From Sepiola atlantica (taxonomy: Eukaryota; Mollusca; Cephalopoda; Sepiida; Sepiolidae): 64,000 nucleotides of DNA. Both the position numbers and the translations under genes were made by a program. The stretch is taken from positions 62,691,552-62,755,551 of the forward strand of contig OY744528.1 of NCBI GenBank assembly GCA_963556195.1, read 5' to 3'. Every line of letters starts with the position of its first letter. Positions within the stretch are counted from its first letter, which is position 1. Below are positions 36,000 through 47,670 of the stretch, one piece after another. Under the pieces are notes generated by a model. That model worked only from the letters and a program-made list of their open reading frames with translations. It did not search any database and was not told where the DNA came from.

Positions 36000-36090
36000 A
36001 TGTAGCTATGGTGAAGTGATAAGCGAAGAGGACTAACGACCTGGGTGTGTCAAGTTCGAATCCAGTCGGTTCTATAGCAACAGTTTTACC
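36000..36090 (+). mobile_element. tRNA-like sequence (probable SINE head)
   Basis: A-box-like TAGCTATGGTGAAGTGATA at about 36003-36021 and a canonical B box AGTTCGAATCC at 36053-36063. A full cloverleaf was not confirmed, so a SINE head is more likely than a tRNA gene. Confidence 0.55.
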
Positions 36091-36344
36091 CAAGGATGTT
36101 GGCAACATTCACCTGATTCTAGAAAAAAGATAGGGGAAAAATGTCAACAACATAGTAGAGTTGGTTTAAAATGTCGCCCGAAGCTGATTCAGACAAATTT
36201 ACTTTTTAATAATACAAATGTAACAGACCTACATCGCACACGCCAGCTCATATGCAGTTTAGTCCTTATTTTGGATTGGATTATAAAAAACATTAACGGT
36301 TCCTACATTTTATTTAACATGAAATAAAAGTATTTTTAAAGTGC

Positions 36345-36473
36345 TATAAAAACAAACAAACAAAAAACATACAACAAACAAACAAGTTATAAAAACAAAC
36401 AAACAAAAAACATACAACAAACAAACAAGTTATAAAAACAAACAAACAAAAAACATACAACAAACAAACAAGT
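36345..36473. repeat. Three exact 43-bp tandem copies
   Basis: The unit begins TATAAAAACAAACAAACAAA and ends CAAACAAGT; copies start at 36345, 36388 and 36431 and are identical to the eye. Confidence 0.97.
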
Positions 36474-36771
36474 AGCACATTTTTAAAATCTTTATTAGAT
36501 TGCCTTCATTTTATATTCTGAAAATATAATTCGAAAATTTTGTTAAACATTCCAAAAAGTAAGTAATTTTTATTTCTATTAACCTGAATAAAAAGTAGTC
36601 AATTTTTATAGTTAAATTGAGCAATTAAGTTTACAAAGATCAGTTAAAATATTATTAATATGCGTTTAAGTTTGCGTTAACTAACAACTTTATCTCTGTG
36701 TCTATTATACTAATCAGTAATAGTATTTTTAATCCCTTACCAAAAAGAAAGTAATAACAAAAGGAACTGCA

Positions 36772-36855
36772 TCATCTATGTTAATTAGTCAATCACATTA
36801 ACTTCTCCGTCTTATAAATGGGAAGTTAATGTGATTGGCTAATTAACATAGATGA
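36772..36855. repeat. Inverted repeat, 34-bp arms, 16-nt loop
   Basis: Bases 36772-36805 are the reverse complement of 36822-36855 with a single mismatch (AGTCAA versus AGCCAA). The arms begin TCATCTATGTTAATTAG. It may be a tiny MITE-like hairpin or a structured RNA. Confidence 0.93.
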
Positions 36856-37189
36856 CTATCCATGGAAAATAGCGGTGTTTTTTTTAACGTGAACTTTCTC
36901 TTATTGAAGAATATATCTGGCCTGATATAGTATATAATTGACATTCACTATGTGAATAACACAGATTGAAAAAAAAAACCGCCATTAAATGGGCTGGCAC
37001 AATGAAATATCGATTTGGCAAATTAAATGCTATTTAAGTCTGCTACCGAGAATACCACAAGATAACTTAATATATTAGATAAAATCTATAAATTACAATA
37101 CAAAAGGTGTCTGACCGTTTGTTTTATGCTTTCGGGTGTTTCAATGAATCTGAATCACTCTCAGATGATTTGGTGCGGTTATTTCCCTA

Positions 37190-37453
37190 TTGCCGGCTCG
37201 CAATTATTCTGGTACTGAACCGCACGCAGGAGATAAGGCTTTTATAGGGAGGTTGATTTTAAATATTGACAACTTCCGGTCAATCTCCGGTTTTATTATT
37301 TCAGTGGCTAACACAGCAAATGACGGAGTGAAAATAAAACATGTCACCATTAAGGAACATTTGGATCCTTCGAATTATTCTTTTATTGTACTTGGACGTA
37401 AGTTTCAGCCACAAAAATATTTCATAACTCATTTCTTTGCGATACGTAAGTAA
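37190..37453 (+). other. 87-codon open frame, unidentified
   Basis: It reads NYSGTEPHAGDKAFIGRLIL, then VANTANDGVKIKHVTIKEHL and DPSNYSFIVLGRKFQP. The composition is protein-like, but there is no ATG near the start and no family is recognised. Could be an element fragment. Confidence 0.25.
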
Positions 37454-38727
37454 AACATATATTAAAAACGAAATTTGTCGTTTTCATTGTTTAACTTTTG
37501 CCGTAATAAATTACGTAATATTAACCAGTTACTTAATTTCATCGACTTTGACCGGCCCGCGAGAAAATGTCATGTTTATTTTTCTTGCTGAAATTATAAC
37601 ACAAGAAAATAATAATTTAATTAATATCTGCATACAAGCGGGATCAGCCATCCCAAGACGGGGTTGTAACTGTAATACGTACATGATATTAAATGCTAAA
37701 GCAATCAAACATATATTATTATGGTAACATAAAATATAGCTTACACGATTGAGGGGATGGGATTAGAAAAGTAGTCATTTTCTGGAGTTAAGACTCCCAT
37801 TATCGGACCATTTGGTTTAATGATTAGAATGCTCACTAATGGGCCTGGATACCGGTGTTTTATCCTAGGCCGGGTCATATTAAAGACTTGAACAATGGTA
37901 ATCAATGTCTCCTTGCTAAAAGCTAAGCATTCAAATATGAGGATCAAGAATAAGTGAAGCAATCAAGGGAACTGAGTGTTGCCCTCCTCTACATTTTCAG
38001 AATGTTTGATGATTCATATCTCATTAAAATCTCAGTTTTAAAATATTCTGTAATGAGCGTTCTCATTCCCGCTCATTGAATTAATTATAAGAAACAATAA
38101 ATATGACAATAGATATACAAATTTCAAGTTTGAAAATGATGTTATAACGTAATACTCTAAAAGTACAAAACAGGCAGCTGTCTCCCACACTAGTATACAG
38201 AGTGTGTCGAAAATAACTGCCTATTATTAAATGATCGTAAGTTATTACTGGAATATAATTATTACAAGATAAGAAAGTATATAGCATAGGGCTTTAATTT
38301 AATATGTGTGCCAGCATTCGCCCTCAGCTTCTCAAGTCGCCTATGAACCGTATCAACTGATTTCAGAAGTAAATAACTATTTTTAATAATGTGTCACCAT
38401 TTATTATATCATAAGATCGTGGCCCGGGGAGTCACCTATTGTCGTATTCTGGATGAGTCGGCACTAACTATATGCATTCCGACAAATATCTCTGTAAATA
38501 GCTCTGTGTCCATGCTGTGTCTAAAGATCCGAAAAACGTTGGTATTGACGCCGCTGGTCTTGAAATTTTATAAGTGGCTGGTCGTTATTTCTTCTCCGCC
38601 TTTTATGAGAAAGAGTTACTTTAATCCAAGGAATCGCGTATCCTTGGTGTTTCATTCGGCAAGCTGTATATTACATTGGAAAAATTGTCTTAAAAATATA
38701 CATTTTATTATATTATTAACTAATACT

Positions 38728-38890
38728 ATGGGTTCATTAGAATTGACTGCGAATGAATCCCCATATCTTACAATCAGTCAGTCTGGTGTGCGTTCTCGCT
38801 CACGGCGGATTCTCTCCACCCAGAAAAATATGTTATCCCTCCTCCAAACACCCCCAGCTCCTAATCACAATTCCAAATCGCAACCTATAA
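38728..38890 (+). CDS. Candidate first coding exon of an unidentified gene
   Basis: ATG at 38728 starts MGSLELTANESPYLTISQSG, followed by VRSRSRRILSTQKNMLSLLQ and TPPAPNHNSKSQP. A consensus donor (GTAAGT) follows at 38891, giving 54 codons plus one base. The Ser/Arg/Pro-rich segment looks like the disordered N-terminus of a nuclear protein. The frame is also open upstream to 38389, but that part is less protein-like. No matching downstream exon was found in the window, so this rests on composition and the donor alone. Confidence 0.35.
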
Positions 38891-39646
38891 GTAAGTTAGA
38901 GTTGGCAAAAGCCAATTGTTACTAACGTCAATGCAGGTGTGAACTTTTTACCTCGCGCACTCGCCGACTTTTCTAGGTATTTAATACAAAGCCGACTGAT
39001 ACCTCATAATGTCACAATCAAGGGAAATAACCATTCGGGAATAAGGGTTAACAAATGGATAGATTGACAGTTGTAAAACAGTAATTCTTCGTCCTTTGCC
39101 GGAAACATTTCCCATGGTATCTGAGTAATTGCTGTTTTCGGAGTTGGCTGCTCTTTTACGTGGGTTGTATATGAACATTTTTATCCTCCCAAAGTATTGA
39201 TCATAATTCAACTAGTAAAAAGTTACTTGTGAAATCAGTTGACGCGGTTCCCAGTCGATCTGTATATAACCTAAAAATACACGTGTTAGAACTAGAAGCG
39301 AAGAGAATTGATTTGTAAATGATCAATACTTTAAAAATTTTTTTAGTGAGCCAAAATATTATCTATTAAATAAAGGCTGTTATTGAACAGGCAGTTTTAA
39401 TCTAGACCGTGACAACAATTCAATGAAGCAAGTAGGTCAAGGTTTTATATTATTTTATTTTTTCACATTGTGGGTGTCAAGGTAAACATTATACAAAACA
39501 CAAAGATGTGTTTTACCTTTTATGAAACTCTTTGTTTGGTCCTAATGTTGTCACTTCAGCTCATGCATGACACATCAGTTTCATAGTAAGCCCAGCTGTT
39601 GACAACACAATTACTTTACACGCCTTCTGTCTCCCACAAGATACCA

Positions 39647-39725
39647 AGGGCGACAGGGATCGAACCTGTCTGTCACTGTTTTCTGAAGTGGGAGATTCCC
39701 TACTCGAAAGTTACAGAGCTATAAT
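39647..39725 (-). mobile_element. tRNA-like sequence on minus strand (probable SINE head)
   Basis: The minus strand has A-box-like TAGCTCTGTAACTTTCGAG (39703-39721) and B box GGTTCGATCCC (39656-39666), with GACAGG/CCTGTC pairing next to the B box like a T-arm. A whole tRNA fold was not confirmed. Confidence 0.5.
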
Positions 39726-39959
39726 ATGGATTATGAATATTGTTTGTCGTTCGTGGGCCAGAGACAACAATGTTTTAGAGACTGATTATTTTTCAGTAAA
39801 ACGGAGGCAACAATGATCTCAACATTAATTATATTTTATTTACTTATCATTTAACCACTGAGTCCTTACACGAACATCGTTAAAATGGATGAAGGAGAAT
39901 GAAGTGCCTTAATATTGAAAGCAAACACCCCAGAGCAAAGTGAGGCATGAGTATCCCAA

Positions 39960-40030
39960 TAATATATATATATATATATATTAATAATGGAGATTATGTA
40001 TCTGTCTGTCTGTCTGTCTGTCTGTCTGAA
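39960..40030. repeat. TA run followed by (GTCT)n microsatellite
   Basis: A TATATA tract at about 39961-39982, then TCTGTCTGTCTGTCTG to about 40028. Confidence 0.9.
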
Positions 40031-40964
40031 GTTGACACTCCGTCAGAGTAATATTACTATTTACTTAGTCTGCCAGCTTCTATATATACTACTACAAACA
40101 CCGCCGTAAACATTATGCGCATTTCTCAATTTACATAATTAATTGCTTTTAAACTTCTAATAAATTAGTATTCGCAAATATACACTCATGATTGTTTTCT
40201 TCAGATGTCCACATGTATTTACGCTATTTTGCTCGCTAATAATCTTACTTATAAATTATAATTATTTCTTTTATTATTTATATATATATATATAAAATGA
40301 GTTACGTAGCTAATCTATCTACTGCGAAACTGATTGAACAGCCAGCGTTACCCCATTGAATCGGTCACCTCCCTCTGATTATTCAGTATGGACGTAAGAC
40401 GGACGCGTTATTTAAAATGTAAACAAAACGCTGGCATTTACCGTGTTATTTTTACTCTGAGTTTTTTATTAAAACGTTCTGAGTTTGTTTATTTTCTTAA
40501 TCTTATTAGCCATTATGTTTTAAAACACAAATTTATTGAATCAAATTGTTTAATTAAAATAATAATTGATTTAAAAATTACTATTTAAAAACACACACAC
40601 ATTATAATGAATTTAGTTTAGGTAAACTTTTTTTTGAGAGAATTTAAAAAACTATTCGTGTTTACTGTATTTGATTTTTAAAAAGTTTTATTTTAGGTAC
40701 ACCTTTTTCCGATTTGAAAAACTTCCAATATTATCATTTTCTTACGACTTTAACTGTGTTTATGATTACGGTTTCACCTTTTACGCTGTAAAGCTTTTAT
40801 TTACAAACTGTTTTTATTATTCCGTGTTTTATTTATTAAAATAAAAGATGCGATTTTTTTTCTTTTCTGTCAACAAAAAATAACACATTGTACTAGAAAA
40901 CTATACAACTAATTTAGAATCAAATTGTTCAATTAAAAAAAGGTCATTTAACAAAAACACACAC

Positions 40965-42010
40965 ACATATGTATGGGGGAGGATAAACATTTTTATTTCG
41001 AGGATCCCCCAATTTTTTCTTCTTTTCTTAACTAAAAAAATTTCTACGTATGAGGGAGGGTAAAAAAAAATTGGGTGGGGTCGAAATTGTTTTTCTTTAT
41101 TTTTAACTAAAAATAATCTTGGTCGGAAACAAAGAAACATCATCATTCTTTATTTTCATTACGTTGTTAAGACAAGGTGTTTTGTTGTAAATTGAAGTTA
41201 AGCAATGCATATCCCAGCCATTAGTAAATGTGTGACCATTTTGGTAAAATAAATTGTTGACTCATCCTTCCGGTCCTTCCGGAAGTGACGTCATTGTGAG
41301 AGGATTTTTTCACATTATCATTCTTTATTTTCATTACGTTGTTAAGACAAGGTGTTTTGTTGTAAATTGAAGTTAAGCAAGGCATATCCCAGCCATTACT
41401 AAATGGGAAACCATTTTGGAAGAATAACAAAACTGGTTCTTTGATATAACGTAGCCGCCTTCAATAGCATATTTAAACATGAGTTCTTTTATATGACCGA
41501 GGCGCCTCATATTTTTTTCCTTTTTTTTTAACTATGTATGGGGGAGGGAAGCATTTTTTTTTTAGTGAGGGGTCAATTTTTTCTTTTTTAACTAAAAATA
41601 TTCCTATGTATGGGGAGGGTAAAGCAAAACAAATTTTTTTCGGGGGGGGGGGTTAAATTTTCATTTCTTTCTTTTTTTAACTGAAAATACTACTATGTAT
41701 GGGGAGGGTAAAAAAAGTTGGGGGGGGGGTAACATTTTCTTTTCTTTATAATTAAAAATATTTATATGTAAGGGGGAGGATAACAAAATTGAGGGGGTGT
41801 CAAAAAATGTGTTTTTTTTCTTTTCTTAACTAAAAATATTTCTACGCATGAGGGACGGTAAAAAAAATTTGCGTGGGGGGGGGGGGCAAAACATTTTTTT
41901 GTTTTCTTTTAACTAAAAATATTTCTATTTATGGGGGAGGGTAAAAAAAAATTGGGGTACGGTCAAAATTTGTTTTTTTCTTTATTTTTAACTAAAAATA
42001 TTCTTGGTCG
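40965..42010. repeat. Degenerate ~80-bp tandem repeats with poly-G/poly-T tracts (family E)
   Basis: The recurring unit is TTTTAACTAAAAATATTTCT, then ATGTATGGGGGAGGGTAAAA and a run of A, TTGGGG and T. About nine units are present, interrupted by a duplicated 115-bp segment at 41137 and 41314. The inverted version of the unit recurs at 43905-44125 and near 44790. Confidence 0.8.
41137..41430. repeat. Direct duplication of a ~115-bp segment
   Basis: 41140-41255 and 41316-41430 share TTATTTTCATTACGTTGTTA, AGACAAGGTGTTTTGTTGTA and CATATCCCAGCCATTA with few differences. The spacer includes CTTCCGGTCCTTCCGG. Confidence 0.9.
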
Positions 42011-42137
42011 GAAACAAAGAAAATCAATGTCTCACCACCCAAGAAATATGACTGGGGTTCCATAGGTTTACGGGTGAGCGTTCATTTCTAACGCACAGCC
42101 TAGCAATACTAAACTACCGGAGAGAGCATATATTTGC

Positions 42138-42418
42138 TAGTATATATATAATATATATATATATGATATATAATATATATATATATAATATATATATATA
42201 TATATTATATATATATAATATATATATATATATATTATATATATATATATATATTATATATATATATATATTATATATATTATATATATATATATTATAT
42301 ATATAATATATATATATATATTATATATATAATATATATATATATTATATATATAATATATATTTATAATATATATATATAATATATATAATATAAATAT
42401 ATATATATATATATATAG
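42138..42418. repeat. 280-bp TA/TATAATATA array
   Basis: TA runs alternate with AATATATA phase shifts, making many overlapping palindromes. Directly visible. Confidence 0.97.
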
Positions 42419-42859
42419 TGTGTATTTAGGCAGCATTCTTTCATTTAAGCAAACATTGTTAAATAAACAGAATTGCTTTACTTGATTATACTTTTTTATT
42501 TAACATTTTTTTCTAATAATCTTTTTGGTGTCAGACTAACAAAAAGGATAATGATCGCTATTTATCACTAACACTTTCAATTTTCTGTCGAATCATCTTC
42601 ATCTGACAAAAACAAATGCTTGAGGAAAGAAGATACTTTCAAAAAGCTTAGCTTAATGGAAACAATACGGGTTCGTGAAGCATGCATGCGCAGAAGGAAA
42701 AGTTTTGAAATTCGATAAAATTGGACTACCCCACTAAGGTAAACGGATCGGTTTAGGGTAATAAAATAGATATTCTTTTTTAATTTTTAGGTATTATGTG
42801 TCTAAAAAAACGCTGGTGAAGGAGATACCAAATTTATGAGGCTTCGTCAAGTATTTTCG

Positions 42860-42945
42860 GAGCCTTTTGCATACATACATACATACATACATACATAGGT
42901 TTGCCCATTATATATATACTAGCAGGGCTACCCGGCGTTTCTCGG
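42860..42945. repeat. (CATA)n microsatellite next to a conserved repeat junction
   Basis: ACATACATACATACATACAT at about 42870-42896 is followed by ATATATACTAGCAGGGCTAC and CCGGCGTTTCTCGG, which looks like the end of a dispersed element. Confidence 0.7.
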
Positions 42946-43202
42946 TGTCATAAAAACACAAAATAGAAGAAAAATCACGTGTGTAACATCTTTATATTCA
43001 AACTTCTATTTATCTCCCTCTCTCTATAGTCGTCTCTTTATCTTTCTACTTTTCTCTTCCCTGGTCGCCCCATTTCAACGCTACTTTCTCCCTTTGCCTT
43101 TTGAGAAAGCTGTTTATTCTCCACCATTCCTCGTCTGTTGCCCAGGGCAATAGTATGACATATTTCTATAAAAAGTACCACCTCTGTCTGCGCCTTATAT
43201 AT

Positions 43203-43512
43203 AGGTATTTATCTCCACCCCGGTGCGCATACTATATACGTACGTATCGCCAGCCCAGTGCGCATACTAGATATGTACCTATCGCCGCCTCAGTGCGCAT
43301 ACAATATATATACCTATCGCAGCCCTGGTGCGCATACTATATACGTAATTATCGCTGCCCCAGTGCGCATACTATATATGTACCTATCGCCACCCCGGTG
43401 CACACACTATATACGTACCCATTCGCCGCCCCGGTGCGCATACTATATACTTACTTATCTCTTCAAGGGTGCGCATACTATATGTGTACCTATCTTTACT
43501 CCAGTGTGCATA
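43203..43512. repeat. Minisatellite, ~36-bp unit, 9 copies
   Basis: The word GTGCGCATACTATATA (or a close variant) recurs near 43221, 43258, 43295, 43329, 43365, 43401, 43434, 43470 and 43505 with ACGTACCTATCGCCGCCCC between. Long open frames through it come from the 36-bp period and are not evidence of a gene. Confidence 0.95.
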
Positions 43513-43518
43513 CCTAAG

Positions 43519-43745
43519 AACTCATATTAATGCGCTCTTGTTGTATCAAAGTACCATATTTGTGTCCGTTCATGTTTTGTCACTATCATAAAAAATAACT
43601 CATATTAATGCGCCCCTGTCGTATCCAAGAACAAAAATCAAGGTTATTCATGTAGCGCTACTATCATAGAAAAGAACTCATATTAATAAGCCCTGTCAAA
43701 TCAAAGAACACATATGGTGCCTTTGTTCCCCTGTTCATGAAGAAG
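43519..43745. repeat. Three tandem copies of a 78-bp unit
   Basis: AACTCATATTAATGCG or a variant recurs at 43519, 43597 and 43675, each followed by C.CTGT.GTATC.AAG and later an ACTATCATA.AAA block in the first two. Confidence 0.85.
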
Positions 43746-43904
43746 AAGTAAACATATTCCATATCGGCGCAATACTGCAAAAGCCCCCTAAAAATATATT
43801 CCATAGGGGCGGTATGCTGCACTAGCTCCAAGTCGCGTATTTTTGCTAGTTGGAAGCAGAACAGATACTACACTAACTCTACACCTTTAAAAAAATGTTT
43901 ACAT

Positions 43905-44125
43905 CTCAAAAAACAATTTTTTTACTCTTCCCATCCAAAAGAAATATTTTTAGTTCAAAATAAAAAATCCCCCCCCCCAATTTTTTTTACCTCCCACCCC
44001 CCAATTTTTTTTACTCTCCCCCACCCTAAGAAATATTTTTAGTTAAAAAAAAAATAATTCCCCCCCCAACAAAAATGTGTACTCTCCCCCACCCAAAGCA
44101 ATATTTTTAGTTAAAAGAAAAAATA
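43905..44125. repeat. Family E repeats in inverted orientation
   Basis: TTACTCTCCCCCACCCTAAG, AAATATTTTTAGTTAAAA and poly-C stretches are the reverse complement of the 40965-42010 units. The two blocks form a roughly 3-kb inverted arrangement. Confidence 0.75.
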
Positions 44126-44524
44126 TATTGTGCAATTGTATCCAATAGTTTTGGAGCCTATAAGTGTCTAATATTTGTAGTAATATCAGCACACGTAGTA
44201 GCACTATTCGTAAAAGTTTTACCACACTCTCTGTTACAGATCCCACATGCTAATGGTGATTACTGTCAAATATGGCGTATTTTTGTTAAATAGTTTTGAA
44301 GCCTATAAGTCTTCACTATTTGTAGTTATAGTAACACAAGTAGTAGGACTATTCGTAAATGTTCTACCACACTCTCTGTTACAGATTCCACATGTTATTG
44401 GTTAAAGATCTGACATGCTGATGGTGATTAATGTCAAATATGGTGTAATTGTGTCAAATAGTTTTGGAGTCTATAAATGTTTATTATTCGTAGTGATAAC
44501 AGCACCAGTACTAGCATTATTCGT

Positions 44525-44725
44525 AAAAGAACAGATACTACACTATCTATACACCTCTTAAAAAAGGGAGGAGGTAATATCTGGGAAGAAGGTATCATGA
44601 CAACAGAACAGATACTACACTACCTCCACACCTCTCAAAAAGGAGAAGGTAATACAGTTGATTAGGGTATCATGACAACAGAACAGATACTACACTACCT
44701 CCACACCTCTCACAAAAGTTTAACT
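44525..44725 (-). repeat. Tandem array of ~76-bp units carrying antisense U2 5' end
   Basis: Three units of GAACAGATACTACACTACCT, CCACACCTCTC, AAAAAGG.GGAGGTAATA and GGTATCATGACAACA. The first word is the reverse complement of AGTGTAGTATCTGTTC, the conserved 5' region of U2 snRNA, including part of the branch-point recognition sequence. Confidence 0.75.
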
Positions 44726-44849
44726 AATGCTGGACAGACAACCTCCTCCTCTCAATTTTAGCCTGAGGCGCTCACACCGGCTAATTCCGACACTCTCCCC
44801 ATAAATATTTTTAGCTAAAAAATATTTTTCACCTCACCCCTCCCGGACG

Positions 44850-45130
44850 TATCTTGACGGACAGACGTACATAGCTGGATTGACGGACAAACGGACGGAC
44901 GTAGGTCGACAGATGGACGTACGTAGCTTAAATATTAGCGTCTATTAATTAAAAAGGGTGGACGGATTGGCGGACGGCCGGACGTACATTCGTAGCTGGA
45001 CAGACGGACAGACGTAGCTGGATAGATGGACGGACGGACGGACGTAGGTGGATAGACAGATGGTGGTCTACGGACGTGTCGACAGATGGACGGACGTAGG
45101 TGGACGGATTGACACACTGACGTAGCTGAA
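44850..45130. repeat. GGAC/GTAG-rich minisatellite
   Basis: Degenerate repeats of GGACGGACGTAGGTGGACAG with GACAGATGG and GATTGACGGAC variants. The framing segment ATATT.GC.TCTATTAAT occurs on both sides (44933 and 45131), suggesting a duplicated larger unit. Confidence 0.85.
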
Positions 45131-45544
45131 ATATTGGCATCTATTAATCAAGAAAGGAAGGTAGAAAGGGTGGGAGTGAGAGGAAAAGAAGAAAGGAAAG
45201 AAAAAAGGGGTGTAGTGGGAGTGAATTTCTTCCTGCCACACCCTTCCTCTGATGTCATTTCCGGTTTTATGATGACTGGCATTTTTTCTCAAATTGAAAA
45301 AATGGAGTATAAAAGCTATGTTGAATTAAGGAAAACCAGCCTAATGTGAGCCTGAACATCCTTGTTTATCATCAAAACTCTTGTAAGAATTTGTGACATA
45401 GTATTATACAATCTTTGTTCAAACTCAAAATATATTTCTGATTACTCATGAATTTACTAACGTAATTCGAACACTCTAGTGGATCGACGCTGTAGTAAGG
45501 TTGATATCTTATGAATTTTCCATGAAAGTTTAAAAAAAAATTGT

Positions 45545-45620
45545 GCTTCTTAGCCTTTTGGCTAAGATCAAAGTATCTGTTCTTCTCGGCATTTTGCCTA
45601 AGATCATGTGTATTATCTAG
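45545..45620 (+). ncRNA. U2 snRNA 5'-end pseudogene, two partial tandem copies
   Basis: 45545-45584 reads GCTTCTTAGCCTTTTGGCTA followed by AGATCAAAGTATCTGTTCTT, matching the U2 5' stem-loop I and downstream region except for a small deletion before GTATCTG. 45585-45620 repeats it in diverged form (CTCGGCATTTTGCCTAAGAT, then CATGTGTATTATCT). No U2 3' domain or Sm site follows, so this is a truncated pseudogene and not a U2 gene. Confidence 0.8.
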
Positions 45621-45979
45621 TCCTATTCTATAAGTGTCAATCTTACACTCTGCAATCAAAAAAACTATCATTACATAATCCTTTCTTTCTTAATTATATT
45701 AAGAACTTTTTAGATTCCTACGTACCTTTATCTCATTTGCCTATGTCAATGCTACGGGCGAATCCATATGATTTTAGTCGGAGCTTTCCCCTCCCGCAGC
45801 AAACCCAGACACTCTCTATTCAAGTTTCGCCTAATGCCACCGACCCTCTCCCTTTAAGTTTTGCCGGAGGCGCTCACACCGGCGAATACCGACACGCTCC
45901 CCTCAAGTTCGGCCTATACTCTAACCTTAAAGTTTGGCCTGAGGCGCACCCACGGGCGAACGCCGACTCTCTCCTCTAA

Positions 45980-46245
45980 AAAGATACTGCACTATCTCAA
46001 CACCTCTGAAAAAAGAGGGGGTAATACCTGGGATGAGGGTATCATGACAACAGAACTGATACTACACTACCTCATGACAACAGAACAGATACTACACAAC
46101 CTCAGCACCTCTCAAAACAGGAGGAGGTAATCCCTTGGAGGATGGCATCATGACAACAGAACAGATACTACACTACCTCCACACCTCTCAAAAAAGGAGG
46201 AGATAATGCCTGGGAGGATGGTATCATGACAACAGAACAGAACGG
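45980..46245 (-). repeat. Second array of U2-derived units
   Basis: GAACAGATACTACAC or a one-base variant at about 46042, 46083 and 46158, with CACCTCTCAAAA, GGAGG.GATAATGCCTGGGAG and TGGTATCATGACAACAGAAC between. Unit length is irregular (41-77 bp). Same family as 44525-44725. Confidence 0.75.
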
Positions 46246-46249
46246 TTGA

Positions 46250-47090
46250 ATTTGAGGACGAAATCTGCCCCATAGCCCTCTTAGGAGTGAATTTAAAGAT
46301 TCGGGAATACTCCCATTAACTTTCTTGGTGAATTTTACATTAGAATACACAGATTTTATCTAGATTCGCTAATTTTTTTCTATATGGCACACACACATAC
46401 ATACATACACACATTGAGTTTTATATATATAGATTTTAGTTTTTCCCAAAAACCAGAATTTCCAGTAATGAGAAGTTGAACATCCAGTAGCTAACTTGAC
46501 TGAGTTCATCAACTAACCGCAATCAAACCATAACGGACTTATGGACCGAGTCCCCCAATAAATGGATCAATGAGCACGATATAACATCTACGTCATTTCT
46601 GACATTCCGTTATGCATGAATGTGAAAAATCAACGTCTTTTTTATTTTTTAAGTACGTAAAATTGAAATATACAAGATTTAACAATCAAACAATAAACAT
46701 CATGACAAAACAGGTTGATGTTTCCAAGTAGAGTAATACTTAGGTGCGGGTGTTTAAAAATAATGTGAAAATCAGAAATTTCCACATGGGCTCAAGAAAT
46801 TAAGTAAGAAAGTGAATAAATCGATTGGATTTGAAAGTTATAGAATTAGGACTATGTAGCAGGACCCGACGTTATGGGAGGAAGTACATGACAGAAAAGC
46901 GAAATCGATTCTACCTTTTTTCGGTGTACTACATCAAAGTAACTAGACGTCTTTTGTGAGATCCACTACCCCTACGACGGTAATTCGGGAAAATGTTACG
47001 TGTATAGTTTCAGCCCAATCGGACGATTAATTTACAAAATACAATTATTAAAGTGAAGCTACTGTTGCACATTTTAAAAACACCGGAAAA
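46250..47090. other. AT-rich intergenic DNA without recognised genes
   Basis: A short CATA/CA repeat at about 46385-46410. The right half leads into a mariner relic and may include its 5' flank, but I could not define inverted repeats. Confidence 0.4.
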
Positions 47091-47094
47091 ATCT

Positions 47095-47670
47095 GAATGT
47101 CGTGTGTTGATAAAGTATTGCTTTCTGATGGGAAAAATACTGTTCAAGCAAAGCAATTGCTTGATGAGTGTTATTTGATTGCAGCTCCGTCATAAATAAC
47201 AGTTTAAGAGGTTGCATGCTAACTTTAAACGCGATCGTCCAGGCACAAATTTTACTGAACGCTTAGGTCACCCAAATTCAGAGTAGTCCCAGAAAACATA
47301 AAAGGTTTACAAACTCTTTTTGGTCGATCGTAATTTAGAGTTGCGTCGAAGATATCAGTAGGCAGTGCATTCACCATTTTGTCTAAACATTTATCAATGA
47401 GAAAGCTGTGTTGAAAGTGGGTGCCGTGTTTGCTCTCAGTCGATAAAACAATAACCCGTCGACAATTCAGAACGTTGTTTGCAACTGTTTCAACGTAACA
47501 AAAAGGAGTTTTTACGTCGTTTGAGATACGCAAGCTATTTTGTTATTGGTGCGTTTAAAGGAAGACATCATGAAATACTGCCACATATGATGAAGAAAAA
47601 AGTGCTTTTTCATCAAGACAATACACCGTATCACAGGTCGATCGCAGTGATGACAACACTATATTAATTG
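47095..47670 (+). pseudogene. mariner transposase relic with internal deletion
   Basis: Broken + frames spell a mariner transposase. N-side: DKVLLSDGKNTVQAKQLLDE, then HPNS, KVYKLFLVDRNLELRR and MRKL, with ESGCRVCSQS matching the usual ARWVPRLLS region. C-side (47479-47667): QLFQRNKKEFLRR, then directly GAFKGRHHEILPHMM and KKKVLFHQDNTPYHRSIAVM. The stretch between EFLRR and the second catalytic block, with the DETW catalytic Asp, is deleted. Only the HQDN Asp remains. Stops and the deletion make it dead. Confidence 0.85.

Noticed and set aside
43101..43530. 138- and 90-codon frames with CAYY/IRTYRQPSA repeats
   Set aside because: They come from the 36-bp minisatellite; the same length divisible by three opens more than one frame.
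43203..43745. CRISPR-like array
   Set aside because: Regular repeats without unique spacers in eukaryotic DNA; a minisatellite explains them.
45545..45620. Functional U2 snRNA gene
   Set aside because: Only the first ~40 nt of U2 are present, with a deletion before GTATCTG. The Sm site and 3' stem-loops are missing.
47252..47533. Minus-strand 93-codon frame
   Set aside because: Antisense to the mariner transposase relic.
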